Part shown: in pieces, positions 22,641-36,177 of the stretch
Position numbering within the stretch: the first letter of the stretch is position 1
Layout of the letters: every line of letters begins with the position of its first letter
Source of the DNA: Apricaphanius iberus
Lineage: Eukaryota; Chordata; Actinopteri; Cyprinodontiformes; Aphaniidae
Reading direction: 5' to 3'
Assembly: GCA_028564705.1 (NCBI GenBank)
Contig: JAPXFQ010000831.1
Location: forward strand, 1,798,001-1,862,000
Length of the DNA stretch: 64,000 nucleotides
Notes under the pieces: model-generated
The model's input: the letters and a program-made list of their open reading frames with translations, nothing else
Databases searched by the model: none
Told to the model about the DNA's origin: nothing
Translations under genes and position numbers: made by a program

Positions 22641-25600
22641 CTGTAATTTGAATGCCTTCAGCATGGCGGTAAAGTTAGCACAGACGGATGCACCTTTTGT
22701 GCTAACACGAAATTAGCTCCTGTGTTGATAGAAGAACAGGAATTTTTCAGAGAAGATATTCCTGTTGAATTATGGTAAAGTAGCATTAACGAAAAATAAT
22801 TTAAGCTATATTGGAGTTAAGGCTGAACTATCCAAACCAAGCTGTGTCTATATGCAAAAGTAATTGCCCCCTAAACCTAATAACTAGTTGTGTTACCCTT
22901 GACGACAGCAACAGCCATCAAGCTTCTGCAACAACTACCGATGAGTCTTTAAAATCACTGTGGAGGAATTTTGTCCGACTCTTCTTTTTAAATTGACTTT
23001 GATTCAGCCACATTGGAGGTATTTTTTTTTTTTTAAGTTAGTGGCCATTTTGAGGTCACACTACATTGATGTGCTATCAGGGATGACAGGTGCTGCACTG
23101 ATTGCAGGCAATGCTGAACACTAGTGGCACATTGGGCAACAGGTGCTCTTTTTCTATGCATTCTACAGACTGAAAACAATAGGAACTGACTAAGGATGGC
23201 TCTTCTTCTTTGTGATTATCTCAATTAAAAGACCCAGACTTTAAAAAACAATAAGCTAACTAACAAGGATGATTTTACAGTAAAATGACAAACATATTCA
23301 TTCAGAAGGAAAGGTGCATAAACAAGTACAGTTCAGATCATACTTCAAAATTAAAGAATTTCTATCTTAGGTTTTAGATATTTTGTACATCTGAATCCAG
23401 AGCAGTTGGTGCCTAACCAGTCACGAACCTCACCCTACGTCACACAACAGGATTCAAGTCCAGACCTTTACTGGACAATTAAAAAAACTTCCATTAAAGG
23501 TGAAATAGCTAGGTTTGACAATATTGCCATAATTTATAGCATGCATTACGTTTATTTACTCATTCCTAGATGTTTAAAGCCTTTTGTGATTCACGTATAT
23601 CCATATAATGGGAGTTGTTGGCCACCTGAAGTGCCGCCTCTTAATAAGGCATTATCTGCCACAAAACTCCTTCATTTCACTAGTGTTTTTGTTATGTACC
23701 GCATGTGCCATTCCACCTGTGAGTTCACACCATCTCTGAAGGTGATTTGTCGTTGTCTTCTGGGATGTGTTACAAACTTTTAATCCAACTACATTAATGC
23801 ACGATTTTAATGACGTCACAGCTGTGCGCCATCCTGGTTGAAGTCTGAGTCCTGTTTCCAAATTGCACAAACAAAATGACCAAGTGGACTAGGTTCTACT
23901 TCCATTCAGCTGCAATGGTGGATGGCAGCGACGTCACAGAAATTAGCATTTATTTATTTATTTTGGAAATGGTTGGATTAAAAGACTGCAAAATATCAGG
24001 TTGTCAACATGCAGGGCTGCACATAAACCACTGAGATGGAACACTCCGTGGTAAACAGGGAAAATAGTTGGACATAATTTTTTTTTATCTGGATGGAAGC
24101 CTATGTATTTCCAAAAGGTGGCTGTTCTTCACAGTCCCTGTGACCTGTCTGTGATCTTGTCTTCAGCACTAAAAGCCAGAAGCTCCAGGACTTCTTCATA
24201 TCTCCAGTTTGCTGTCTCAGTTGATACAGTTTACAAATGTTAAATTAACTCCCCATGTTTATTTGCAATTTACACACTGTTGCTTAGTGCACATTAAACA
24301 CATCATTAATATATCACCTCTGTTGCGGCATGGCGTGATCTTCATTTATAAGACCAGTGTTGCGGCAATATTACTGTAATATTACTATCGAGCTTGCCAG
24401 CATGAAATCCCCCAACGCGTGAATGTGAATACCAGCACAGTGTGGCTTGTGCCTTTGGTCGGAGGTCAGCCTAAAGTGTGTTGTCTTTCCATATAATCCT
24501 TTTGGGTGGTCACATTACCTCATTTGTGCATTACTTTCTGTCTTTAAAATCTGGGGCAATGCATGAATTCACATAACCTCATAATAATATTTGTTTCAGT
24601 GACCATTTCTGACATTTATTATCCTGTGAAGTCTACACAACATGGATCAAACACAAAGAGAAAGGGACAGAATAGAAGATTTCTGGGTCAGACATGTGTC
24701 TGACACCATGACACAGCTGCCATCTTTTCTCCCAGACTCTCCTTTTCCCCTCCAGCTCTCTCCCTTCCTCTCCTCTGAGGGCTTCCTAATGACTAACCTG
24801 CCAAGATTAGCATTTCATTCTGTTTCAGACTGTGGTTTTCCAACACCCTGCTCATTCTCTAATGAACAGCCCGGCTCCAAGGACAGACCAGATGAAGGGG
24901 TGTAAATGTATAAAAAGCACAGAAGCCCACATCACAGCCAAGCTTCACATTTCAGAGCCTTCACCCCCCACGTTGAGCCAGGGCAGTTTTTTTTTCGCTC
25001 TTCTCGCACCTTTTTAACACCCTCCATCGTTCCCGGCTTCCGACGTGGAAGACAACTTAATTAATCACTGTACAGCTCTAATGAATTGACCAGCCGGGTT
25101 ATATTGATCCCAGGGGTATCAACGGCGCACTTTTGTGAAGTCTAATACCCTCCTCTGAGCTCAGAGATCAAACATTTTCAGGAAAAAAGTGGGAAGGGAT
25201 ATCACACTAAAACCTTTTCTTGGTTTGAAGAGCGAGGTCAGCTCAGAAGACATTGACTGGAGCCACTTCAGCGAATATGTGCATTGGGTAGAAAGCAAAT
25301 CCTCCTCTTCATCCCCCACACGATCCTTCTCTCTCCTACAGCTTGTGTTACATGTGTCACATATATAGAAATAACATTCCTTTCATCAAGGGAATTAGTG
25401 TTACATTTCAGTTTGTCTTAAACCTAAAATGAAGCTTATGGCTGACTAAAGTGTTGTCATGCCAATGCCACAGAGGAGGCAGGGGACGGGGCTTTCGGTA
25501 AGCTTTCTCCGAGACTTGATCACAAGGATCTTTATATGGGCTGAGGTAGGTTTGGGGTTGATCTTAAAGGCTAATATGATGCCGTGTTGCAGCTGTTAAA

Positions 25601-26164
25601 GTGAGGCCCTATGCCATTAATTTAAGAATGAGATCTGGACAACGCTGTCCCTTCTTCTAAGACATTAGGTTTGTGAATGAGCTGAGGGGCAGGAAAAGTT
25701 TGACAAATTACAGCAAGGAAACAATCAAGCAGCTAAGCAATTAAATTCTTTGTAAAATGTATAGTTTTAAACAGGTTTTTCCTCCTTTATTCAAACTTCA
25801 GGTTTATTTTTGTACTCAATAAGGCCTCATCAGAGAACGTAGAAAGTAACAGTTTCCCGAGCTCCATAAAATCAAGCTGGAACAACGTTAATCAGACCGT
25901 TGAGATGGATGTATAGAGCACTAATAACCTGCTGCCACATTTAGGATCAGTAGCTATAATCACCTGTTGATTAACATTCCTAAGCCAACCTATCTGCCCA
26001 CTGAGATATATGTTTGTTATACTCCCACAAACCTTTCTTTGCAAAAGAGGATTTCATTTGGCTGATTGGTTTGTGCAACATTTCTATAGGTCCTTGAAGA
26101 TAAGGAACTAAGGGATGTAAACAAGCATGCAATCCAAATTTAAAAGGCATAGTTTTTTGTTTCG
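22641..26164. other. Unannotated sequence; possible MITE with a CRE-like site
   Basis: Nothing named. About 23490-23945 has the compact, mixed composition of a MITE and carries a perfect tgacgtca palindrome (23811-23818) plus a cgacgtca near 23930, but no inverted termini were found. The 125-codon frame at 23406-23783 is unconvincing. 24640-25200 holds C/T-rich open frames without exon structure. Confidence 0.35.
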
Positions 26165-26310
26165 ATTCAGGTGAGTTTAATTATATAGTGACTGTTTAGC
26201 ACCAATCTCATCTCAAGGCACTTTAAAAAACAAATGTGATCTATATGTTATCTTTAGAAAGTAGCCAAAGTAGTCAGTATAATCAATTATGCTGCTGGAT
26301 CATAACGAGG
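26165..26310 (-). repeat. Fragment of the teleost repeat seen at 15321
   Basis: gattcaggtgagtttaatta, then ctcatctcaaggcactttaa, correspond to the tail end of the 15321 family on the minus strand. Only the terminal 100-140 bp remain, and divergence is high. Confidence 0.55.
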
Positions 26311-26684
26311 TTGCAAGTTTTCTGTGTATCTTAATTAGTTAGAAAGAAATAGGAAGGAGACAAAACAAATTAACAGTAGGCTTTGTATTATTTGTTTGTC
26401 AAAACAGCGGATGTTTTAAAACCTGGCAACAGAAAGAGGCGGTGGCCTCTTTAATTAGTTCCGGTTCCCGTTGTTATAATTCGTGTTATCTTGCAGTTGC
26501 TCTGTTGGTTGTCAGTATTCTGCAACATTTTATTACCTGAAGAAATCACTGCAGATTGCCGGTTTTTTATGTATATTCTCGTTCCAATGGCTTCAACTGA
26601 TAGCTTGCATCCAAAGATGTCTTCTGTTTGCCTTGAATGGGGTGTGGAATCTTATAGTGATATGATTCTGTGGCTGGGTGCTGG
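26311..26684. other. Unannotated sequence
   Basis: No gene or repeat recognised; overlapping 60-66-codon frames are not supported as exons. Confidence 0.35.
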
Positions 26685-26900
26685 GGCCTGATTCAGAAAG
26701 CAGGTCTGACAAACTCTAAGTCAAAGCCTGAGCTCAAGGAAAACCCACTCTTAGTTATCAAACTTAGAGTTTCAGGTTTCAGAACAGGTTTTAAGAATTA
26801 GTTCAATCAACTCTAAGCCAAAGTTAACCTGAGTTACACTCGTGCATGAGGATATAAAAAGCCTTCATCAATGGGACACAGATAACACAATTCACCATAG
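26685..26900. mobile_element. Possible Harbinger-associated relic
   Basis: ctgattcagaaagcaggtct, gtttcagaacaggtttt, and ttaacctgagttacactcgt appear in an order I associate with the upstream region of teleost Harbinger-type elements. No nuclease coding and no termini are visible. Confidence 0.3.
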
Positions 26901-27428
26901 CAACATGTGAAAAAAAATATTGGATCCTCCTACTTCGCCACAGTGGAGTTGGATGTATATTAATGACTGCATACAGTATATAGAAAAGGAGCATATTTTT
27001 TAAAATTTCTTTTCTGTATGCAACTGACGATCCCACTCCATGTTGTTAATAGCTGTTTAAGCCTGGAGGTAGCTTGATCCAGTCCTGTAAGATAGCACTG
27101 GCTCATGGGAAATGTTACAAATTGAGAAGATATGACTGTTTGTGGTCTTATGAAGTGTGCAAATGTAAACATGTGCATAAATATACTCTACATGCCCCTT
27201 GTAGATGTTTATATTTCAAATTTAAATCTAATTTGTGATACGTCAAATGTAATTCTAGCACCATGAGAACAATATGAGCCCAGTAGCCTATATATAGATT
27301 GTGCCTAATTTCACTGTAAGACAGTAGTACTAATAAAATAACTATCATAAACATTGATTTAAATGCATTCTAGATTTTCATTTTAGGCATTCCCTGGTAG
27401 GTCAAAATAAATGGTTTGGTAGTCAACC
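26901..27428. other. Unannotated sequence
   Basis: AT-rich; only short frames; no recognised repeat. Confidence 0.35.
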
Positions 27429-27892
27429 TTAAAGTGACAGTGTGTCGTTTTTGCAGTACATCTTTGAAAATAGCCAGTAAAATATTATGTAATAATAATT
27501 ACGTAAAGCATATTTATTGCAAAATATTGGCGATATTGTAAAATATGACTTTAGAAATCAGTTTTAAAATACATAGGTGCGTGTCCTCTTTTCAGTGGAA
27601 AGCACACGGAACAAGCCCGCTATTAAAACATTGATTTCCCCTCAAAATGCAAAAAAGTTTTGCCATAAATACATTTTGACCTCTTCGCTAGTTCCAAGCG
27701 ATGAAAGCGAGACTGATGTGCTCGTCATATTGCTGCAAATAGATCTTTCTCAGGGAATTGAGCGTTTGAAAACAGCACAAGTTGGACCTCCGTTGTTGAG
27801 TTTCTTACTCGAAGACACAGATAGAGCATGCTTGTGATAATTTAGGTATGCACTGCCCCTTACTGGCCGAAAATTACACACTGTGCCTTTAA
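27429..27892. mobile_element. TTAA-flanked MITE
   Basis: It starts ttaaagtgacagtgtgt (27429-27445) and ends acacactgtgcctttaa (27876-27892), inverted repeats matching at 15 of 17 positions and including TTAA at both ends. It is 464 bp. TTAA targets are used by piggyBac and Kolobok elements; the purine-rich start after TTAA favours Kolobok, but this is inference. The 86-codon frame 27577-27837 lies wholly inside and has no known domain. Confidence 0.75.
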
Positions 27893-27997
27893 ATAACCCT
27901 GCCCAAACAAGGAAAATATAAAATCTTCAGCCATAATATTATTAGCTTTATTTAATATTGTCTATATGAAAGCCATATCTAAATGCCTGCTATAAAA

Positions 27998-28037
27998 GCA
28001 TGTCTCAAAATGTGACTTTTCTGGATATGATCAAATT
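27998..28037 (+). repeat. 40-bp segment repeated from 18008-18047
   Basis: Partner of the 18008 segment (37/40 identical, ungapped). It lies about 105 bp after the TTAA MITE and is not part of it. Confidence 0.6.
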
Positions 28038-29920
28038 ATATGTCTGGCCAACAGAAAGAACACTGAGGCCTACAAAATCGGTGGTAGGCCACCACCATTT
28101 AGCCTCTCACAGAGGCAGGCAAGATAGCCCCCTGTCAAGACAGTGTGTGAACTATTGCAGAAGGAATCTCTCGGGGTAGCTCATTGGACCAAGCCCCATC
28201 TCTGGACACAAGAGCCTACATAACAGCCTAATTATTCAAATGAATGGCATATGTTAGATGTAATGTCAATCCATTCTTCGGTAGGGATACGGCTCTCTGT
28301 AATTGACTGCTGTTGCTCTCAGATATCAATCTATTCTAAGGTGACTCAGAGTTAGAAAATTGTGATGGGACATGCTCTGTATTTCAAAAAAAGAACATTA
28401 GGTGGGGCACTTTTCTGGTTAATAATTAGCTGACTAATCTTCTTCTGATGGTTACTTTTGTTGTAATGTGTCTTGTGGAGCCATCTACTATAACATACTT
28501 CCAAGCTGTTGCAAGCTGAAGCTACACTTAATATTCACCAGAGTTTTTATAACGGGTAGAAAATAATATGATAATCCTCTCCTAATGGAGAATTCTGTGG
28601 AGTGTCTGTGCTTCCACATCAACAGGCTCTTCAAGAAACAGACACACCATGTCTGGAATTCCTCTCCGATTGCAGGCTTCAATTTAAGAGCAGGAGAAAC
28701 GTTGACTTATTTGAAGTAAACCTGCCAGCGAGCAGATTGGGGCCGTTTCTCAATACCTAAGAACGCAAGTGTGTTCTTGTGTGCTTGGTGAGTACGTACT
28801 TGGCAAGTACAGTTGAAAGTCCGTTCTTTATGTACAGTAGTTCTCCAAGTGGAACAAAGCATACTTGCTTGATGTCACTGCTCAGCTACAATCATTTCGG
28901 AATCTCAATAAATTACCAGTTTTTTCCTCGGGAATTGGAATTTTTACACATTTAAAATCGATGGTGAAATAAGAAAACCCTTTTTTGACAAGTCAAATAT
29001 TAAAAAAATAGGAAAAAGTATTGATACAAAATAGTAAACCTGTAAAATATTGGGTTTAAGATTTCTGATTCTAAAGGCTCTATGCTGGTTTACCACCTCA
29101 TATTACTTCTCAGGCTTCTTAGTGAAACATGATTGTTTACTAGAATGAAAACTCTTGCAGACCCTGCTTTACCTTCTGGACAATAACCAGATAATAACCA
29201 GATAATAAGACAATAACCACTCACCTGTTCCCTCTTCTACTCCAGTTTTCATCTCATGGTTCCTCCTGAGACAACCTCCAAGATTCCTCACAATTATCCT
29301 CAGTTTAATAAAGCTTTTAAGAAAAAAAGAATGTTTGCTGACTGGCGTTGTTGCTGTTTCAAGAATAACTAAAACCCTCAAATGTCACACAGGACTTGTG
29401 CATTTTGTTGTGTTCATACAACCAACAATACAAGACATGATTGGGTCTCTTTCTATTGTACTCGTGCACAGCATGAGGACAACAGAAGACAGTGACTTGG
29501 ATTGATAATCCCTGTATAGATGCCCCTAGGATGTCCGAAAACAGTACAAAATGTGTAAACAAATGACTGGGTAGTCTTGGTCACTTGAAACAGGCTTTGT
29601 GTGTGTTTCTAGTATGATGATGGGAACGTCGCTCCAAGTGGTGAACATGGTTAAACATAGATTAAACATTGGCCTGGCCATTTATTTCCATGTTTTCAAT
29701 GGGAATGATATCAGCAGAACATGCCAGATGACCCAAACCAGGGACATTTTATTTCCTGGAAGAAATGCTTTGCCAGAAAGGTGTTGCGAACTCCATTGTC
29801 TTGTTGAACAACACTCTCACTAAGTAGAATTCGACCGTGCTTGCCTGGCCTTCACCTTCACAAGATCTCCACTTAGCCACATGGTTAAATAGCCCCCCAG
29901 ATCCGGAAGCTCCATTGTTC
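28038..29920. other. Unannotated sequence
   Basis: No family or exon recognised. 28260-28340 contains an acceptor-like ctgttgctctcag, but only an 18-base open block precedes the next donor-like site. 28490-28690 is repeat-free and could be conserved. Confidence 0.3.
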
Positions 29921-30295
29921 TATTGAAGGAAAGGGACTTTTACATCACACTTTCAACAAGGTTATTCGGGGTGCTTTGAGTGATTAGGGGATAACATAAA
30001 AACAGTAAAAATACAGCATTACAAAGACATATGACACATTTGAAATATTTTTCATCCACCTGTTAGTTTTCACTTACTTAAGGCAGCTCTAAACAGATGA
30101 GATTTTTAATTTGATTTAAAGGAACTCAGTGTTTCAGCAGCCTTGCAGTTTCCTGGAAGTTTGTTCCAGACAAGGGGAGCATAGAAATTGAAAGATGCTT
30201 CTCAATCTTTGGTTTTAATTCTAGTTATGATTAGCAGACTAGAGCTTGAAGAACTGAGTGGTCTGGGGGTTTAGTATTTTGAAAACAAGTCTTCA
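29921..30295 (-). repeat. Degraded teleost interspersed repeat
   Basis: ctttcaacaaggttattcgg near 29955, then gatttaaaggaactcagtgt, ctggaagtttgttccagaca and gaagaactgagtggtctggg at 30115-30265, follow the order of a common teleost repeat. No termini remain. Confidence 0.5.
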
Positions 30296-31030
30296 ACATA
30301 CTTTTATACTAACTCATTCAGTGATAAACTAACAGAAATATAGTGAAGACTATTCTCTGAGCTACAGTTTCCTTTCCTCGCTTCTTCTCATAGTGTCTTC
30401 TTTGGTTACTTTGGTGGATCTTCCATGGCTCAAGTCTCAAAACCATGGGTTTGTTTATATTTTTACGCAGCGCATTGCTTACTGTCATAAAGCGAAACTC
30501 AGTACATCCAGGGAAGCGGTCCATGAATGAAAAGGTAATCAGCAGGAGGACCCTCCCATATCGTGACAGCTCCGAAAGCGAACATCAAAAATTGCGTTGT
30601 GTCACCAAAACATTTTGAAAACACATGTTTTTATGGCATAAAAGTTATAGAGTCAGTCTTTAAAATTAGATAAAATATCAGCCTAGTTCATTCAATCAGT
30701 TGACAAGTATTTCTTAACCGAAGGAAGCCTAATTGTGTCCAGTTGTTGAATTTACAGTCATACTTAGCATGCATTTGGTGACATTGTAAAAGGATGAGCT
30801 CCTTTCAGCAGGAATAATCCTCCAGCTGGATCAGCTTTGGTTGGAGCAACCAGCTGCTGCGACCCATTAGCTTTGGAGTGCAGATTGAATACACAAAAGG
30901 CAGTAAGTGGTCCAAGAGTATCTTCAACTGTATGTTAAACACACATCTTTTGTTGCACAGATTTTTACTTAAAGGTTTTTTTTTTATTAAAATAAGCTAA
31001 AGAAAAGTGAAGCTCCTAAGGATTTATTTT
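30296..31030. other. Unannotated sequence
   Basis: Nothing recognised besides a T run near 30977. Confidence 0.35.
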
Positions 31031-32065
31031 TTTCCATCCATCCATCCATCCATTTTATCTTAATCCAGGTTGGGTTTAGCCTAGGCAGAAAGGACCAGAT
31101 ATCTCTCTCTCCAGCAACTTGGGTTAGCTTCTCCGGGGGAATTCCAAGTTGGTCGTAGGCTAGCCAAGAAACATACTCCCTCCGTTGCATCCTGGGTCTT
31201 CGTCTGGGTCTCCTACCATTAAAGTGTTCCTAGAGCACCTCACTAAGGAAATGTGCAAGAGGAATTGTAACAAGATCCCAAAACAATCTCAACTGGCTTC
31301 CCTCGATGTGAAGGAGCAGCAACATTATTCTGAACCCCTCTCTGATGGAGGAGCTTCTCACCCTATCTCTAAGGGAGAACCCAAAAACCCTGAGGAGGAA
31401 ACTCTTTTTAGCCATTTGTAATTTTTTTCAATCATTACCCAGAGCCCATGATTAGATGATGGCTGGAACGTAGATCGACTGGTAAATCAATAGCTGGGCC
31501 TTTCAATTAAGCTATACTTCCAACGCTATAGACCGACACAATGTGTCACATCACTGTAGATATCTTACCACCTACAGATCTCTTACACAATGTTTCCCTC
31601 ATTTGTGAACAAGACCCAGAGACACATAACACCACTACACTGGGTGCAAAGAAGGCACTCTAACATTTTCTGCCTCAAGACCATAGTCTCAGTTTTGGAG
31701 GTGAACATTTTGATCGGTTGCACAACTAATCCAGTGAAGGATGGAGTTGTTTTGTGGTTCTGACCATAAAGTATATGAAAAGCAGCAGGGATAATGGGAA
31801 TGATTTTCTCTGAGACTGGTCATACAGCGACTGAACTGCCCATATCAAGGTGCATAGTACCCTGTAGTCCCAAAATATCTCTCACTGGACTTCCTGAGGT
31901 ACTTGGTTGACTACCTTCTCCAGGTCTACTAAAAATACAAAGTAGTTTGCTGAATTCCTATGCACCATGTTGTGATTTTTCAGCTGGACAAAAACCACAT
32001 GGTTCCTCCTTAATCCAAGATTTGACTAACCTGCAGACCTACCTCTCCACAATATATCATTTTTC
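31031..32065 (-). mobile_element. Rex3 (RTE-clade) LINE, old 3' fragment
   Basis: Rex3 elements encode an endonuclease and reverse transcriptase and end in short tandem repeats. Here the (ATCC)n run at 31034-31053 is the tail on the minus strand. Next to it the minus frame reads REYVSWLAYDQLGIPPEKL, the usual C-terminal signature (RDYVSWLAWERLGIPPEEL in my memory of the family). The following kilobase keeps the family order (cttctcaccctatctctaag, gaacgtagatcgactggtaa, gtgaacaagacccagagaca, accacatggttcctccttaa) but with many stops and indels. It is truncated before the reverse-transcriptase core. An old, dead copy. Confidence 0.8.
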
Positions 32066-33429
32066 ATTTTAGAGATTTTGTTCCATCATATCACATCAGA
32101 CATTACTATTGAGGGCCACCAACATTTTAAAAACAAATGTATTAAACTAATCCTTGTAAGACCAAGGTTCGCTTAGGCTTTGCTGCTGTATATTTCTGCA
32201 GAGGTGACGTCAGCCTTTCACAGGTTTACTCACTCATCCGCTCTAGGCACTGCAAGTCCAATCTTCTCAGTAAATTAAATGTTAAAAAGGGTACATGGAG
32301 AGAAATGTCCCCGTTCGACTTGTAATTGAGAGACTAATCTAATGTTATGTTGCAAAATAAGTAGGTAATGAAAGTAGCAGTTACCGGAGACATTCTGCTT
32401 TAATCTTTGTTGCTGTATACTCTCGGGTCAGACTTGCACAGATGGATTAAAGAAGTTGCTTTTTCGAATCAAGAGTAAGAAATTACCCTCACCTGCCTGA
32501 GGGGAGGAGGTAAGAAAGGTCGCCTTCAGTGAGGCCCCTTTTTAATTCCTTTGTAAGTGATGAGGATGCCTTAAATTGTAAAACTGAGGGAAGGTCTTTT
32601 TTGAGAAAATTCTTGGTGAGCCATTGATTTTTTATTTTATTTATTTTTGCTGATTGATGTAGAATACTGCAGATGCTTTAGACTGTCTTTTGCTGTGACT
32701 GGAGATGCCAGCAGATTTAAGGCGCGAGGAACGCTCTGTGTTGCACACATTACAGAGCACTTAAACAATGGAGTCAGTCAGCAAAGTTTCCTTGCCATAG
32801 ACTAAATCTCTCATAGTCTCTGCAACTCCATGCATCCCTTCCTAGCCACCAGCACTTCCCCCTGCCTCCGTCTCAGCAGCTGAAACTACAAATCTACACT
32901 CGTACACAATAACAGAGTCTTTAAGTCAGCTGAATTGTGCAGCAACCACCCTCCCCTTCCTTTAGTGCCTCTCTCATGCCTCTGCACTGGGTGGGATTAC
33001 GCACAAAGGCTGTGTGCCATGCTGTCCCCCCCGCTGTGCCGGGCTGGGCCGTGTACTGCTGGCCCATGTCTGCATGGTTGACTGTATTAAATATAAGCTG
33101 CTTTACGTGATAGGGTTCTATCCAGCTTTAATTACCACAAACTCACAAAGTCTGTGGACGGCACTGCCTGCTCCTGCCACTCTGCAAAACAAGCAGAGTG
33201 AAAGCCACTCAGCCACACTTATGTGAAGAAAAGAATAAGGACAGACAAAGATGATGTTGATGCCAGGACAGAAACAATCCTTTTGATTAAAGGAAGCATG
33301 CAGATCACATTTTCAAAAACATTGCAGAGGCATCAACATCAGGAAGCCGTATAAAGACAACTCGGCAAGCCTAGACTTTAGCTGGGAATTACTTACCTGT
33401 TTTATTTGTTATCCGAGTCTTGTGTGTGT

Positions 33430-33432
<3 letters not shown>
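32066..33432. other. Unannotated sequence
   Basis: Repeat-poor. 32990-33200 is GC-richer and open on the plus strand (33014-33226, 70 codons), but it has no splice support or known protein; it could be a conserved noncoding element. Confidence 0.3.
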
Positions 33433-33513
<81 letters not shown>

Positions 33514-33514
33514 A
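33433..33514. repeat. (AAAT)n microsatellite
   Basis: About 20 copies of a taaa unit with one shortened unit near 33459. It explains the YLFI-repeat translation on the minus strand. Confidence 0.95.
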
Positions 33515-33659
33515 TGACCGGATACAAACCCACGGGGCCCAGAGGTGAGGTGGTGGCACAGGTCTTAACCTCCTCTTGGAGCTCAGGCTCTGGCAGCTGA
33601 CCTGGTGGCTGGGGTTGCGATGGCGTCTGGGTGGAGCTCCATCGTTTGTATATATATAC

Positions 33660-34036
33660 AAAAAAGGTGAAATAGCTGAATACATGTTTTATATTTTACA
33701 TTCCTGCCCACCCTTTGCTCTGATTACTGCTTTGCATTCTCTTGAGCTTCAAGATGTAGTCACCTGAAATGGTTTTCCAACAGTCTTGAAGGAGTTCTCA
33801 GAGATGCTTAGTACTTGTTGGCCCTTTTGCCTTCACTCTGCGGTTCAGCTCACCCCAAATCATCTTGATTGGGTTCAGGTCCGGTGACTTCGGTGGCCAG
33901 GTTATTTCACAGTTTTTTGTAAAAGTACTACATAATTTCATGTGTTCATTCATAGTTGCAGTGCCTTCAGTGAGAATCTACAATGTAAATAGTCATGAAA
34001 GTAAGGAAAACCCACTGAATGAGGTGGTGTCAAATA
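33660..34036. mobile_element. Tc1-derived MITE, left end missing
   Basis: It shares with 47280-47660 the blocks ccaccctttgctctgattac, gtcttgaaggag, gcttagtacttgttggccct and aatctacaatgtaaa, and the same internal-deletion junction (ggccaggttattt joined to tgtaaaagtactacataatt). The outer left approximately 120 bp are absent. The sequence belongs to a fish Tc1 family that begins with a caaaagtttggacacacctt terminus. Confidence 0.75.
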
Positions 34037-36177
34037 ATTAAACATTTCAATCTAATTATTAACAGGGTTGCTGTAAATTAATCATTAACATTTCTAAATT
34101 TGACTAAAAAAATATAATCTTTGGTGTAAAAGGACAAATCCGGATGCTGCTCCTTTATTTAATTAATAAAGGAGAGATCAATGGAATTTTAGTTTCCTTA
34201 TTACTTGCCCACAGCTGCTGGTACAGGTTTGGATGGTGTACATGTTAGGAGGAAGAAGAATGTATGTGTGGTCTATAAAACTGAATACAACTAAGGTAGT
34301 AGAAAATGCCAAAAATGTATGATTAAACTTAACATTTGGCTATCCACAGTCCCTGTTAAATATTACATAAATCAAATGTACTACAAACGTAGTAATCAAA
34401 TGCCATACTTCAACATTTCCTATAACTAACTAACTACACTCGGCAGATAAAACTATTAATGTTAACATCTGGAAATGAGTGCTGTTATTATAAAGAGCAT
34501 GAGTTCTGCTAATGAGTTAGTAATAATCTAAGTCCAAAAACATTTCTTTAACTAAATAATTTTGCATTTTAACGCAGAGGTAACTTACCTAGAAATGTAC
34601 TGAAGCTATATAGAAAACCAACATGCATAAATCCACATAAATATGGCATATTTATACTCTTTGCACCACACACAGGACCCTAACCCTAATCATAACCCTA
34701 ACCCTGTGCCTAACGCAGCTCATATATTAGAAGACATAGCATAGTGGAGCAGTAGTAGAACTCCCTCATAGCCTCTGAGGAGGACAAACTATACAGAGCA
34801 GACGTCAGCTCTCATTTCTGTTGTATTAGCCGCCATGTTTTGTGGCTGGGAAAGGGGAATCGTTAGACACGCTGTTGTTCATAATCCACCCACCTCACAC
34901 TCAGATTCATAATTATTAACGACAGTGGAGACAACTTGGTTTAAAAAGTGCAATAATTACAGTTGAGAAAATTAATTCAGCGGTTTGCTCATGGAAAACG
35001 AAGCACATTCCTCTGAGTCCCAAAATGTACTTATAAAAAAACATGTAACTTTATTTAAGGATCTGGAAAAAAACTAATTGCACAGCTGAATCACATGTAG
35101 GATAGTTTTTTCTTCTTCTGACATTTAATATGTTTTTTTCACTTTCCACCGAGGGAGAGCAATGATAAAGTTGATCCAGACTTTAATCAACTACTTGTTT
35201 ATAATTACCATAAATTATATTATGAAACCCAGCAAACCGGTCCTTGATCTTCCCTTTAAATTTGCTCATTGTTTATTCACAAATACGTCTTACCACAGCA
35301 ATCAGACACATTCAGTACAAGCGTGCAACATTTCTGCTGCAGTTTCAGTTTTTAAAGCATTCTGTATTAAATATACATGTATCTTTGTCCCTATAGAAAG
35401 ACGACAAAAAACAAGAACGAGGTTTAACTTTAAAGAGACAAATTCATTTCAGTTAAAGAAGCAGCCGGAAAAAAACATGAAGCGAACTGGGAAAGACCCA
35501 CCACAGGTGGTTGTATTTGTATTTGACAAATATTTAGCTGAAGCTCAACGTTTTGAGTTGAATACAGAGTCACTTAAACCACTTTCATGCTCTACAGTTT
35601 CTGTTGCAACTTGACTACTACATACTCTTCAGCCTGTGCAGCTTTAAAAAGCTTTTGCATTTCAGGGCTGTTGCCTTAATTTGGCTTCATGCAGAGGACA
35701 GAGGGGCCATGAAAGCATTTGTGCTGTTTGATGTAACAGGCTGACCTAATTACCCACTAACAAGTTACACTGAAACACAGCTGAGTACCAACATCATTTC
35801 CAACTTCATCGCTTCCGTTCAGTCGGGTCTGAGGAAGTGCAGCCTCAAGCTGCAGCAAGGTTACCTTGAAATTCTCCACAGTATTATACAGTGTTCATTA
35901 GCTCTTATTTTGTTTTATCTCAAAATTATGCAGCTGAAACCAAATATTTTTATGCAATTTGAAAAGACCAATAACCCTTTTCTCAGCCTCACTCTACGTC
36001 CTTCTCTTTTAGGTCAGTTTGGAATACCAAAATTATACCTGTATAAATCAGAGTTTTTACATTGAAGCTTCTGACAAGTGTTTGAGTTATCTAGGGGAAC
36101 ACATCTGGATATGCAGTATTTTAAGGCATTGCCTCAAACTGGATGATTCCTTGTGTGACATGAAGAAATAAACGCTT
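34037..36177. other. Unannotated sequence with a short telomere-like stretch
   Basis: 34678-34706 holds two pairs of ccctaa units separated by an imperfect unit, too short to be a real interstitial telomere. The 150-codon frame at 35162-35614 has no recognised domain and begins in AT-rich low-complexity sequence. Confidence 0.35.

Noticed and set aside
34678..34706. Interstitial telomere (ccctaa units)
   Set aside because: Only about four imperfect units; too short to claim a telomeric origin.
35162..35614. 150-codon plus-strand frame
   Set aside because: Starts in AT-rich low-complexity sequence, no family resemblance, no exon boundaries.
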